64,000 bases of DNA. Source: Oryzisolibacter propanilivorax (lineage in GTDB: Bacteria > Pseudomonadota > Gammaproteobacteria > Burkholderiales > Burkholderiaceae_C). The DNA is taken from the NCBI RefSeq assembly GCF_900103645.1, contig NZ_FNHP01000005.1:186001-250000 (forward strand). Reading direction: 5' to 3'. The translations under genes and the position numbers were made by a program. The notes beneath the pieces were generated by a model that was not told the DNA's origin, did no database searches, and saw nothing but the letters and a program-made list of their open reading frames with translations. This document shows positions 30,512 to 42,612 of this stretch, one piece after another (position 1 is the first letter of the stretch; the number at the start of each line of letters is the position of its first letter).

Positions 30512-33500
30512 TCACGCCACCAGCTGCGCCCAGACCTTGTCCATGCGTTTGGCACTGACCGGGTACGGCGTGCGCAGCTCCTGCGCGAACAGGCTGACGC
30601 GCAGCTCCTCCAGCATCCAGCGGTATTCCTGCAGCCGCGCGTCCTGCTGGCCGCGGCGTTCGGCCAGCAGGCGCCAGTAGCGCTGCTCCAGCGGCTGCAA
30701 CTCCTTGAGCGTCGCGGCGTCGCGCGCCGGGTCGGCGCGCTGCTTGTCCAGGCGCACCGTGATGGCCTTGAGGTAGCGCGGGTAGTGCTGCAGCTGCACC
30801 CACGGCGCGGCCGCCAGGAAGTCGCGCGGCATCAGGCGCTGCAGCTGCTGGGCGGCGTCCTGCGCCGCCTCGCGCGCGTTCTTGCCGTTGTCCTTGATCT
30901 TGCGCTGGGCGGCGGCGTATTCCTGCAGGATGGCCGCGGCCAAGCGCGCCACCTCGCCGGCGATCAGCGTCAGGCGCGCGCGGCCTTCCTGCAGGCGCTG
31001 CTGGAACTGCGCGGCATCGGTGGGCAGCGGCTCGACCAGGAAGGCGCGCTCCAGCGCCACGTCGATGATCTGCGCGCGCAGCTCTTCCTGCGTGCCCAGC
31101 GGCATGTACGCCACGGCCATGGCTGTGAGGCCGGGGATGTTCTTGTCCAGGTACTTCAGCGCGTCGCGCACCTGCAGTGCGAACAACCGGCGCAGGCCGG
31201 CGCGGTGGCGGCCGGCCGCCGCTTCGGGTTCGTCGAAGACCTCGATGGTCACGGCATCGCCTTGGTCGATCAGCGCCGGAAAGCCCACCAGCGTCTGGCT
31301 GCCGCGCGCCACTTCCATCAGCTCGGGCAGCTCGCCGAAGCTCCAGTCGGTGTGGCGCGTGCTTGCTTGCTGCACCGGGGCCGCAGGCGCCTTGGCACGC
31401 TGCGCCGTCGGGGCGGCAGCTGGCCTGGATTTTGGGTCCTTTTGGCCTTCATCCCTTATTTCTTCAGGGTTATTAGCTATCTTTAACGTAGCAAGTGCCT
31501 GGAACGCCCCGCGCGCGCGCGAGCCCAGCTCGGCCTTCAACGCCGCCAGGTTGCGCCCCTGCCCCAACTGGCGGCCATGCTCGTCCGTGATGCGGAAGTT
31601 CATGAACAGGTGCGGGCTGAGCATGTCCGGCTTGAAGTCGGCGCGCTTGACGTCTAGCGAGGTCTCATCGCGCACCTGCTTGAGCAGCGCATCCAGCAGG
31701 CTGCCGCGTGCCCAACGGTCTTCTTGCGTGAACAGCTGCGCCAGCCGTGCTGCGCTCTCGGGCAGTGGCACGAAGCGGCTGCGCGGGCGCTGCGGCAGGC
31801 TTTTCAGCAGCGCCTGGAGCTTGTCCTTGAGCATGCCCGGCACCAGCCATTCGGCGCGTTCCTCGCTGACCTGGTTCAGCACGAACAGCGGTACCGTTAC
31901 GGTGATGCCGTCGCGCGCGTCGCCCGGCTCGTGCAGGTAGCTGGCGCTGCAGTCCACACCACCCAGCTTGACGGTGCGCGGGAAGTTGTCGGTGGTGATG
32001 CCCGCCGCCTCGTGGCGCATCAGCTCGTCGCGCGACAGGCGCAGCAACTGCGGCTGCTCGCGGCTGGCGGCGCGGAACCACTTGTCGAAGGTGGCGCCGC
32101 TGAACACGCCTTCGGGCAGCAGCTGGTCGTAGTAGGCGTAGATCAGCTGGTCGTCCACCAGCACGTCCTGGCGCCGGCTCTTGTGCTCCAGCTCCTGCAC
32201 CTTGAGCACCAGTTTCTGGTTGGCGGACAGGAACGGCCAGGGCGCGTCCCATTCGCCCTCGACCAGCGCGCGGCGGATGAAGATCTGGCGCGCCTCGTGC
32301 GGATCGATGCGGCCGTAGCTGACGCGTCGGCCGTTGTAGACCACCAAACCGTAGAGCGTGGCGCGCTCCAGCGCCACTACGTCGGCCTGTTTCTTGCTCC
32401 AGTGCGGCTCGAGCAGCTGCTTCTTGAGCAGGTGCGCGCCGACCTCCTCGAGCCACTGCGGCTCGATGGCGGCGATGCCGCGGCCGTACAGGCGCGTGGT
32501 CTCGACCTGCTCGGCGGCGACGATCCAGCGCCCGGGTTTCTTGCTCAGGTGCGCGCCGGGGTGGGCGTGGAACTTGATGCCGTGCGCGCCCAGGTAGGCG
32601 TCGGCCTCCTCGGGCTTGTAGCCGATGTTGCCCAGCAGCCCCGACAGCATCGACAAATGCAGCGCCTCATAGCCCGCCGGTTCGGGATTGAGGGGCCACT
32701 GATGCTCGCGCACCACGGTGAGCAGCTGCGAGTGGATGTCGCGCCACTCGCGCACGCGGCGGATGTTGATGAAATTGGCGCGCAGCAGCTGCTCCCATTG
32801 GCGGTTGCTCAAGCGGTGGGTGTCGGGAGCGGGAAGGCCCTCACCCCTGCCCTCTTCCGCAAGCGGGAGAGGGTGTGACGCCGCCGCGTCGCGCCCGGAG
32901 GAAGCGGCACGGGCCTGCGCGGCGCCTGCACCCGTCTGCCGGGCGGCTGCCGGGCTGTTGCGCCCTCTCCCTTTGGGAGAGGGCGGGGGTGTGGGCTGCC
33001 CGCCCTGCCCTGCCGCTGCCACCGGCTCCACGCCCATGGCCTGCGCACGCTTGGCCACCGGCAGCGCCGCCAGGTTGCGCGGCGCGGCCGGCGCGGCCGT
33101 GCGCGCCGCCATCTCGCGCCGGCTCATGGCCACGGCCTTGCCGCCGCGCGCGTCGTGCAGCCATTGCCACAGGCGCAGGTAGCCGCTGAACTCGCTTTTC
33201 TCGTCGTCGAACTTGGCATGCTGCTGGTCGGCCTGCTGCTGGGCGTCCAGCGGCCGGTCGCGCACGTCCTGCACCGACAGGGCCGAGGCCACCACTAGCA
33301 CCTCGGCCAGCGCGCCGCGCGTCCGCGCCTCCAGGATCATGCGACCCACGCGCGGATCGAGCGGCAGGCGCGACAGCTCGCGCCCCATGGGCAGCAGCTG
33401 GCCGCGCTCATCCACTGCGCCCAGCTCCTGCAGCAGCTGGTAGCCGTCGGCGATCGCCCGGCCCGACGGCGCCTGCAGGAACGGGAAATTGACCACGTCG

Positions 33501-34687
33501 CCCAGCCCCAGCGCCTTCATGCGCAGGATCACGCCGGCCAGCGACGAGCGCAGGATCTCGGGGTCGGTGAAGCGGTCACGCTGCAGGAAATCGTCCTCGG
33601 CATACAGCCGGATGCAGATGCCGTTGGCCACGCGCCCGCAGCGCCCGGCGCGCTGGTTGGCCGCCGCCTGGCTGATCGGCTCGACCAGCAGCTGCTCGAC
33701 CTTGCTGCGGAATGAATAGCGCTTGACGCGCGCCGTGCCGGTGTCGATCACGTAGCGGATTCCGGGCACGGTGAGCGAGGTCTCGGCCACGTTGGTCGAC
33801 AGCACGATGCGCCGGTTGCCGTGCGGCTCGAAGATGCGCTCCTGCTCGGCCTGCGACAGGCGCGAGAACAGCGGCAGAACCTCGGCATTCCTCAGCACCG
33901 GCTGGTGCTGCAGATGCCGGCGCAGGTGGTCGGCAGCCTCGCGGATCTCGCGCTCGCCGGGCAGGAAGATCAGGATGTCGCCGCCCACGCCGCCGGTCCA
34001 CAGCTCGTCCACGCCGCCCGCGATGGCATCGTTCAGGTCGAAATCGCGCTGCTCCTCGAACGGCCGCCAGCGCACCTCCACCGGGTAGGTGCGGCCCGAG
34101 ACCAGGATGACCGGCGCCGGCCGGCCGTCCGGCGCGGCGAAATGTTCGGCAAAGCGCTCGGCGTCGATGGTGGCCGAGGTGACGATCACCTTCAGGTCCG
34201 GGCGCTTGGGCAGCAGCTGCTTGAGGTAGCCCAGCAGGAAGTCGATGTTCAGGCTGCGCTCGTGCGCCTCGTCGATGATCAGCGTGTCGTACTGCGAAAG
34301 CAGCGGGTCGCCCTGGGTCTCGGCCAGCAGGATGCCGTCGGTCATCAGCTTGACCGAGGCGCCTTTGTGCAGCGTGTCGGCAAAGCGCACCTTGTAGCCC
34401 ACCACCTCGCCGGGCGCCGTGCCCAGCTCCTCGGCGATGCGCTTGGCGACGGAAGACGCCGCGATGCGCCGCGGCTGGGTGTGGCCGATCAGCTGGCCGC
34501 GCGTGCCCTCGGGGGCGTTGGCACGGCCACGGCCCAGCGCCAGGGCCATCTTGGGCAGCTGCGTGGTCTTGCCCGAGCCAGTTTCACCGCAGACGATGAC
34601 CACTTGGTGCTCGGCGATGGCCTGCATGATCTCGTCGCGGCGCGCGGAGACGGGAAGGGACTCGGGAAAGCGGATCTGCAAGGGCAT
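30512..34687 (-). CDS. hrpA: ATP-dependent RNA helicase HrpA
   Basis: DEAH-box helicase of 1391 aa (E. coli HrpA 1300). In order: Walker A VVIVCGETGSGKTTQLPKMA near residue 30, QPRRIAASSVAKRIAEELG, DEAH in LIIDEAHERSLNIDFLLGYL, VTSATIDAERFAEHF, QRAGRCGR in motif VI, the ratchet region, then the long HrpA-specific C-terminal (DUF3418) half ending LFAQELRTPYPVSAKRMDKV. HrpA rescues stalled ribosomes in E. coli. Two regions look expanded by repeats: 32836-32993, a Pro/Gly/Ala/Arg linker made from CTCTCCC palindromes, and 31430-31487, a copy of the dispersed TAGCT repeat. The start is the ATG at 34687; the frame beyond it is antisense to the kinase gene and not helicase-like. Confidence 0.95.
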   Translation of the reverse strand: MPLQIRFPESLPVSARRDEIMQAIAEHQVVIVCGETGSGKTTQLPKMALALGRGRANAPEGTRGQLIGHTQPRRIAASSVAKRIAEELGTAPGEVVGYKVRFADTLHKGASVKLMTDGILLAETQGDPLLSQYDTLIIDEAHERSLNIDFLLGYLKQLLPKRPDLKVIVTSATIDAERFAEHFAAPDGRPAPVILVSGRTYPVEVRWRPFEEQRDFDLNDAIAGGVDELWTGGVGGDILIFLPGEREIREAADHLRRHLQHQPVLRNAEVLPLFSRLSQAEQERIFEPHGNRRIVLSTNVAETSLTVPGIRYVIDTGTARVKRYSFRSKVEQLLVEPISQAAANQRAGRCGRVANGICIRLYAEDDFLQRDRFTDPEILRSSLAGVILRMKALGLGDVVNFPFLQAPSGRAIADGYQLLQELGAVDERGQLLPMGRELSRLPLDPRVGRMILEARTRGALAEVLVVASALSVQDVRDRPLDAQQQADQQHAKFDDEKSEFSGYLRLWQWLHDARGGKAVAMSRREMAARTAAPAAPRNLAALPVAKRAQAMGVEPVAAAGQGGQPTPPPSPKGRGRNSPAAARQTGAGAAQARAASSGRDAAASHPLPLAEEGRGEGLPAPDTHRLSNRQWEQLLRANFINIRRVREWRDIHSQLLTVVREHQWPLNPEPAGYEALHLSMLSGLLGNIGYKPEEADAYLGAHGIKFHAHPGAHLSKKPGRWIVAAEQVETTRLYGRGIAAIEPQWLEEVGAHLLKKQLLEPHWSKKQADVVALERATLYGLVVYNGRRVSYGRIDPHEARQIFIRRALVEGEWDAPWPFLSANQKLVLKVQELEHKSRRQDVLVDDQLIYAYYDQLLPEGVFSGATFDKWFRAASREQPQLLRLSRDELMRHEAAGITTDNFPRTVKLGGVDCSASYLHEPGDARDGITVTVPLFVLNQVSEERAEWLVPGMLKDKLQALLKSLPQRPRSRFVPLPESAARLAQLFTQEDRWARGSLLDALLKQVRDETSLDVKRADFKPDMLSPHLFMNFRITDEHGRQLGQGRNLAALKAELGSRARGAFQALATLKIANNPEEIRDEGQKDPKSRPAAAPTAQRAKAPAAPVQQASTRHTDWSFGELPELMEVARGSQTLVGFPALIDQGDAVTIEVFDEPEAAAGRHRAGLRRLFALQVRDALKYLDKNIPGLTAMAVAYMPLGTQEELRAQIIDVALERAFLVEPLPTDAAQFQQRLQEGRARLTLIAGEVARLAAAILQEYAAAQRKIKDNGKNAREAAQDAAQQLQRLMPRDFLAAAPWVQLQHYPRYLKAITVRLDKQRADPARDAATLKELQPLEQRYWRLLAERRGQQDARLQEYRWMLEELRVSLFAQELRTPYPVSAKRMDKVWAQLVA
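31430..31487 (-). repeat. Dispersed TAGCT-type repeat, copy 7 (inside hrpA)
   Basis: Minus strand: ACGTTAAAGATAGCTAATAA, CCCTGAAGAAATAAGGGATG, AAGGCCAAAAGGACCC. It is translated in frame as TLKIANNPEEIRDEGQKDPK within an Ala/Pro-rich linker of HrpA. Confidence 0.6.
32836..32993. repeat. Pair of inverted CTCTCCC palindromes inside hrpA
   Basis: Left copy 32836-32880 (CCCTCACCCC, GCCCTCTTCC-GCAAGC-GGGAGAGGG) and right copy 32961-32993 (CGCCCTCTCCC-TTT-GGGAGAGGGCG, then GGGGGTG) are inverted relative to each other, about 80 bases apart. Such hairpins are usually intergenic in proteobacterial genomes; here both are translated. Confidence 0.75.
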
Positions 34688-34762
34688 ACGGGACGAAATT
34701 ATCCCCGTACGGGTGCCGGCGCATCGGCCGGCGCACGCATGTCCCGTGCCGATAATGCCCTT

Positions 34763-38423
<3,661 letters not shown>

Positions 38424-38434
<11 letters not shown>

Positions 38435-39407
38435 CGCTAAGCAAGACGCATCCCCTTCCCCGCCGCAGGCGCGTCCGCGCCTGCTGGTGGTGGATGATCA
38501 GCCCATCAACATCCAGGCGCTGCACCGCGTGTTCCAGGCCGACTATGAGGTCTGCATGGCCACCAGCGGCGCGCAGGCGCTGGAGTTCTGCCGCCACCAT
38601 CGCCTGCCGGACGTGATCCTGCTGGACGTGCTGATGCCGGGCATGGACGGGCTGCAGGTGTGCCGCCGGCTCAAGGCCGACCCGCTGACCGCCGACATTC
38701 CGGTCATCTTCGTCACCGGCCTGACCAGCCCGGAAGAGGAAACCGCCGCGCTGGAAGCCGGTGGCGTGGACTTCATCTCCAAGCCGGTGAACCCGGCCGT
38801 GGTGCGCGCGCGCGTGCGCACCCAGCTCACCATCAAGGCACAAAGCGACCACCTGCGCTCGCTCGCCTTCCTGGACGGGCTCACCGGCATCGCCAACCGC
38901 CGGCGCTTCGACGAGGCCCTGGCCACCGAATGGCGCAGCGCGCTGCGCTGCGGCGAGCCGCTGGCGCTGCTGATGATCGACATCGACCATTTCAAGCGCT
39001 ACAACGACCACTACGGCCACCAGGCCGGCGATGCCTGCCTGCAGGCCGTGGCGCGCACCATCGAACGCCATGCTGCGCGCCCGCATGACCTGGCGGCGCG
39101 CTACGGTGGCGAGGAATTCGTTTGCCTGCTGGCCGGCAGCACTCTGGCCGGCGCTCAGGCCAAGGCCGAGGCCCTGCGCCAGGCCGTGGCCGACCTGCGC
39201 CAGGCGCACGCCGACTCGCCCGTGGCGCCGCACGTCACCGTCAGTGTCGGCGTCGCGGTGCAACTGCCGGCGCCGGGTGGCGAGGCCGACGCGCTGCTGG
39301 CCGCGGCCGACGCCGCGCTTTACCAGGCCAAGCACGCCGGGCGCGACCGCTGCATCACTGCCCCGCCGCCCGAGCGCTACCTGGCCTGGGAGCGCTCGCG
39401 CGCCTGA
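38424..39407 (+). CDS. Response regulator with diguanylate cyclase (REC-GGDEF)
   Basis: 327-aa PleD/WspR-like protein. The receiver has LLVVDDQPINIQALHRVF, acceptor Asp in VILLDVLMPGMDG (near residue 65), and Lys in FISKPVNP. The GGDEF domain has LAFLDGLTGIANRRRFDEAL, LMIDIDHFKRYNDHYGHQAG, the active-site RYGGEEF (near residue 226) and, five residues upstream, RPHD, a product-inhibition I-site (RxxD). It should make c-di-GMP on phosphorylation and be feedback-limited. Translation starts inside the last codons of the hybrid kinase gene, so the two are coupled. Confidence 0.93.
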
Positions 39408-39461
39408 CGCGCCAGCCCCTTCCGCTCCCCGTTTTCCGCCACCTCCGCAACGCCCTTCTCC

Positions 39462-40637
39462 ATGCTCCAGCGCGCCGTCCTGCTCATCGTGGTTTTCAGC
39501 ATCTGGCTGTGGGCGCCCGTCCACGGCCTGCCGCCGTGGCTGCGCGTGCTGGCGGCGCTGCTGACGGCGGCGGCCGGCTGCGCCCCGGTGCTGCTGCTGC
39601 AGGCGCTGCAGGGCGGACAGTGGGACTACGCCACTATCGCCCGGCTGCAGGTGCCCAGCGGCGGCGTGCTAGCGCTGCTGGGACTGCTGCTGCCGCTGGT
39701 GGCACTGCGCGACGTGCTGTGGCTGGGCGCGCGGCTTTCGGGCGCCGGCGGCGCGGCCGCCTGGCTGCACGGCGCCGCGCCGACGCTGGGCGCGCTGCTG
39801 GCCGCCGCGGCACTGGCCGGCTGGGGCGTGTGGACTGCGCTGCAGCCGGCCCGGGTACACGAGCAGGAAGTCGCCCTGCCCACCCTGCCCGCGGCGCTGG
39901 ACGGCCTGCGCGTGGCGGTGCTGGCCGACATCCACGCCACGCCGGTGAACGACGCGCGCTTCGTGCGGACCGTGGTGCAACGCACCCTGGCCGCCCGACC
40001 CGACCTGATCGTGCTGCCGGGCGACCTGGTCGACGGCGACGTGGCCACCACCGGCCCGCACGTGGCACCGCTGGCCGAACTGCAGGCGCCGCTGGGCGTG
40101 TGGGTGACGCCGGGCAACCACGAGTACTACAGCGGCTATGGTGCATGGATGGAGCGCTTTCGCGGCCTGGGCCTGAACGTGCTGGAAAACCGCACCGCGC
40201 TGCTGGACGTGCGCGGCGCGCGCCTGGCGCTGTCAGGCATCGGCGACCCGGCGCACGCGCAGATGGCGCACCGGGGCGATGCCTCGCGACCGGCGGGCAT
40301 CGCGCCCGACGTGGCCGCCGTGGCGCGCGCGGCACGTGCCGGCGGCGCCGATTTCCACCTGCTGCTGGCGCACCAGCCCAAGCTGGCGCGCGAGAACGCG
40401 GCACACGGCATCGGCCTGCAGATCTCCGGGCATACGCACGGCGGGCAGATCCTGGGGCTGGACCGCTGGCTGATCGCGCCGTTCAACCACGGCTTCGTGC
40501 GCGGGCTGTACGACGTGGGGGCGATGCGGCTGTTCGTCGCCAACGGCGCCGGGCTGTGGGCCGGCTTCGCGGTGCGCCTGGGCGTGCCGCCGCGCATCGA
40601 CCTGCTGGTGCTGCGCCGCGCGGCTGCCGCTTCGTGA
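39462..40637 (+). CDS. Membrane-anchored metallophosphoesterase
   Basis: 391-aa protein. The first 130 residues hold four hydrophobic helices, and a calcineurin-like phosphoesterase domain follows with all metal-binding motifs: VAVLADIHATPVND (near 155), IVLPGDLVDGDV, VTPGNHEYYSGY, LLLAHQP, and LQISGHTHGGQILG. This resembles the YkoQ/YpbG-type family in which a membrane region precedes the hydrolase; substrates may be phospholipid or UDP-lipid phosphates but are unproven. The domain ends with a conserved GLWAGFAVRLGVPPRIDLLVL block. An MFS gene follows by about 14 bases or overlaps its stop if the GTG at 40634 is used. Confidence 0.86.
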   Translation: MLQRAVLLIVVFSIWLWAPVHGLPPWLRVLAALLTAAAGCAPVLLLQALQGGQWDYATIARLQVPSGGVLALLGLLLPLVALRDVLWLGARLSGAGGAAAWLHGAAPTLGALLAAAALAGWGVWTALQPARVHEQEVALPTLPAALDGLRVAVLADIHATPVNDARFVRTVVQRTLAARPDLIVLPGDLVDGDVATTGPHVAPLAELQAPLGVWVTPGNHEYYSGYGAWMERFRGLGLNVLENRTALLDVRGARLALSGIGDPAHAQMAHRGDASRPAGIAPDVAAVARAARAGGADFHLLLAHQPKLARENAAHGIGLQISGHTHGGQILGLDRWLIAPFNHGFVRGLYDVGAMRLFVANGAGLWAGFAVRLGVPPRIDLLVLRRAAAAS

Positions 40638-40651
40638 AACACGGCCCCGCC

Positions 40652-41866
40652 ATGACCGACTCCGCCGCCACCCCCTCCACCAGCCTGCAACGGCGCAACC
40701 TGGGCCTGCTGGTGGCCACCCAATCGCTGGGTGGCGCGTCGCCGCCGATCATCATCTCGCTGGGCGGACTGGTCGGGCAGATGCTCTCCTCCACGCCCAG
40801 CGCCGCCACGCTCCCCGTCAGCCTCTACCAGCTGGGACTGGCGCTGTCCACGCTGCCTGCGGCGTGGCTGATGCAGCGCATCGGCCGGCGCCGGGCCTAT
40901 CTGCTGGGGGCGCTGCTGGGCGTGCTGTCCGGGATGGTAGCGGCCTGGGGCATCTCGCGCTCGGACTTCGTGCTGTTCTGCCTGGGCACCTCACTGGCCG
41001 GCTTCTATGGCGCCTGCGTGCAGAGCTACCGCTTCGCCGCCATCGACACGGTGGCCGAGCCGGCGCAGCATGCCAGCGCCATCTCGCGCGTGATGGTCGG
41101 CGGGCTGGTAGCGGCCGTCATCGGCCCGCAGGTGGTGATCTGGACGCGCGACCTGCTGCCGGCCACGCCGTTCGCCGGCAGCTTCTACAGCCAAGCGCTG
41201 CTGGCCCTGCTGGCGCTGCCGCTGATCGCGCTGCTGCGCCTGCCGCCGCCGGCGCCGCGCACAGCGGGCGCCGGCGCGCGGCCGCTGGCCGAGATCGCGC
41301 GCTCGCCGCAGTTTCGCGTGGCGGCGCTGGCCGGCGTGGTCAGCTACGGGCTGATGGCTTTCCTGATGACCGCTGCGCCCATGGCCATGGTCGGCTGCGG
41401 GCACAGCGTGGGCGAGGCGGCGCTGGGCATCCAGTGGCACGTGCTGGCGATGTTCGCGCCCAGCTTCTTCACCGGCCGGCTGATCGCGCGCTTCGGCAAG
41501 CGCACCATCACCGGGCTGGGTCTGCTGCTCATCGCCGCCTCGGGCGCGCTGGCGCTGATGGGGCTGGCTCTGACGCATTTCTGGGGCGCACTGGTGCTGC
41601 TGGGGCTGGGCTGGAACTTCGGCTTCATCGGCGCCACCGCCCTGCTGACCGAGTGCCACCAGCCGGCGGAGCGCGCCAAGGTGCAGGCGCTGAACGACTT
41701 CCTGGTGTTCGGCACCGTGGCGCTGGCCTCGTTCGGCTCGGGCCAGCTGCTGTACAGCGTGGGCTGGGCCGGCATCAACGCCGGCATGCTGCCGCTGGTC
41801 GCGCTGGTGCTGGCGCTGCTGGCCTGGAGCGGCCGGCGCCCGCGCCAGACCGTGGCCCTGCCCTGA
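40652..41866 (+). CDS. MFS transporter
   Basis: 404-aa major facilitator with 12 hydrophobic segments. The loop 2-3 signature is WLMQRIGRRRAYLLGALLGV and the matching loop 8-9 is RLIARFGKRTITGLGLLLI. The N-terminal half starts QRRNLGLLVATQSLGGASPP; the TM10-11 region has GLGWNFGFIGATALLTECHQ followed by PAERAKVQALNDFLVFG, a pattern seen in the uncharacterised YdeG/YfcJ-like group of Burkholderiales transporters. Substrate unknown. I chose the ATG at 40652; a GTG at 40634 overlapping the previous stop is the alternative. Confidence 0.87.
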   Translation: MTDSAATPSTSLQRRNLGLLVATQSLGGASPPIIISLGGLVGQMLSSTPSAATLPVSLYQLGLALSTLPAAWLMQRIGRRRAYLLGALLGVLSGMVAAWGISRSDFVLFCLGTSLAGFYGACVQSYRFAAIDTVAEPAQHASAISRVMVGGLVAAVIGPQVVIWTRDLLPATPFAGSFYSQALLALLALPLIALLRLPPPAPRTAGAGARPLAEIARSPQFRVAALAGVVSYGLMAFLMTAAPMAMVGCGHSVGEAALGIQWHVLAMFAPSFFTGRLIARFGKRTITGLGLLLIAASGALALMGLALTHFWGALVLLGLGWNFGFIGATALLTECHQPAERAKVQALNDFLVFGTVALASFGSGQLLYSVGWAGINAGMLPLVALVLALLAWSGRRPRQTVALP

Positions 41867-41873
41867 GCTGGAT

Positions 41874-41932
41874 TGCTATTTTATTGATAGCTTTAGCCCC
41901 TTGATACACAAGGGCTAGAGGCCTAAAACACT
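41874..41932 (+). repeat. Dispersed TAGCT-type repeat, copy 8
   Basis: TGCTATTTTATTGATAGCTT, TAGCCCCTTGATACACAAGG, GCTAGAGGCCTAAAACA. Intergenic; close to consensus, with the CCTTG/CAAGG hairpin. It may act as the terminator of the MFS transcript. Confidence 0.7.
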
Positions 41933-41991
41933 TAAAATGGAGCGCCGCCGGCCGTACCGCTGGCGTTTTCCCCTTCAGGAGCCCGGCACCC

Positions 41992-42597
41992 ATGCAATCC
42001 GCCAGCGAACACTGGTTCGACGAAGCCTATTACCGGCGCTACTACCTGGACCCAAAAACCAGCGTCGCCGACCCGCAGCACCTGGAGCGCCTGGCGGCCT
42101 TCGTCTGCCATTACCTGCGCTACCTGCGCCTGCCGGTGGAGCGGGTGCTGGACGTAGGCTGCGGCATCGGCCTGTGGCAACCACTGCTGGCGCGCCACCT
42201 GCCCGGCGCGCAGTACCAGGGCGTGGAGTTCAGCGAGCACCTGTGCGCGCGCCATGGCTGGCAGCAGGGCTCGGCGGTCGACTACGCGGCGCCCGAGCCG
42301 TTCGACTTCGTCATCTGCCAAGGCGTGCTGCCCTACCTGAACCCGCGCGACCTGCAGGCCGCGCTGGCCAACCTGGCGCGCTTGACACGCGGCGCGCTGT
42401 ACCTGGAGGCCGTGACGCGCGAGGACTACGAGGCCGGCACCATCGACGAGGAGCTGACCGACCCGCGCCTGCACCGCCACCGCGCGCAGCTGTACCGGCG
42501 CGGTCTGGCGCCGCACTTCATCAACCTGGGCGGCGGCCTGTGGCTCAGGCGCGACGCCCAGGTGCCGCTGTTCGCGCTGGAGACGCTGGACGGCTGA
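41992..42597 (+). CDS. Class I SAM-dependent methyltransferase
   Basis: 201-aa Rossmann-fold methyltransferase. The SAM-binding motif I is [20 protein letters not shown] (about residues 49-68), motif [13 protein letters not shown], and motif [20 protein letters not shown]. The N terminus has a characteristic [20 protein letters not shown]. Substrate is not predictable. An AGGAG sequence (TTCAGGAGCCCGGCACCC) precedes the ATG. It stands alone between the repeat and the convergent UvrA-like gene, 15 bases from the latter's stop. Confidence 0.88.
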   Translation: MQSASEHWFDEAYYRRYYLDPKTSVADPQHLERLAAFVCHYLRYLRLPVERVLDVGCGIGLWQPLLARHLPGAQYQGVEFSEHLCARHGWQQGSAVDYAAPEPFDFVICQGVLPYLNPRDLQAALANLARLTRGALYLEAVTREDYEAGTIDEELTDPRLHRHRAQLYRRGLAPHFINLGGGLWLRRDAQVPLFALETLDG

Positions 42598-42612
42598 GCC
42601 GCGCCGGAGTCA

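Noticed and set aside
33821-34762. Upstream extension of the hybrid kinase frame
   Set aside because: It is antisense to hrpA and has no kinase-type or membrane sequence; the kinase starts at 34763 or 34739.
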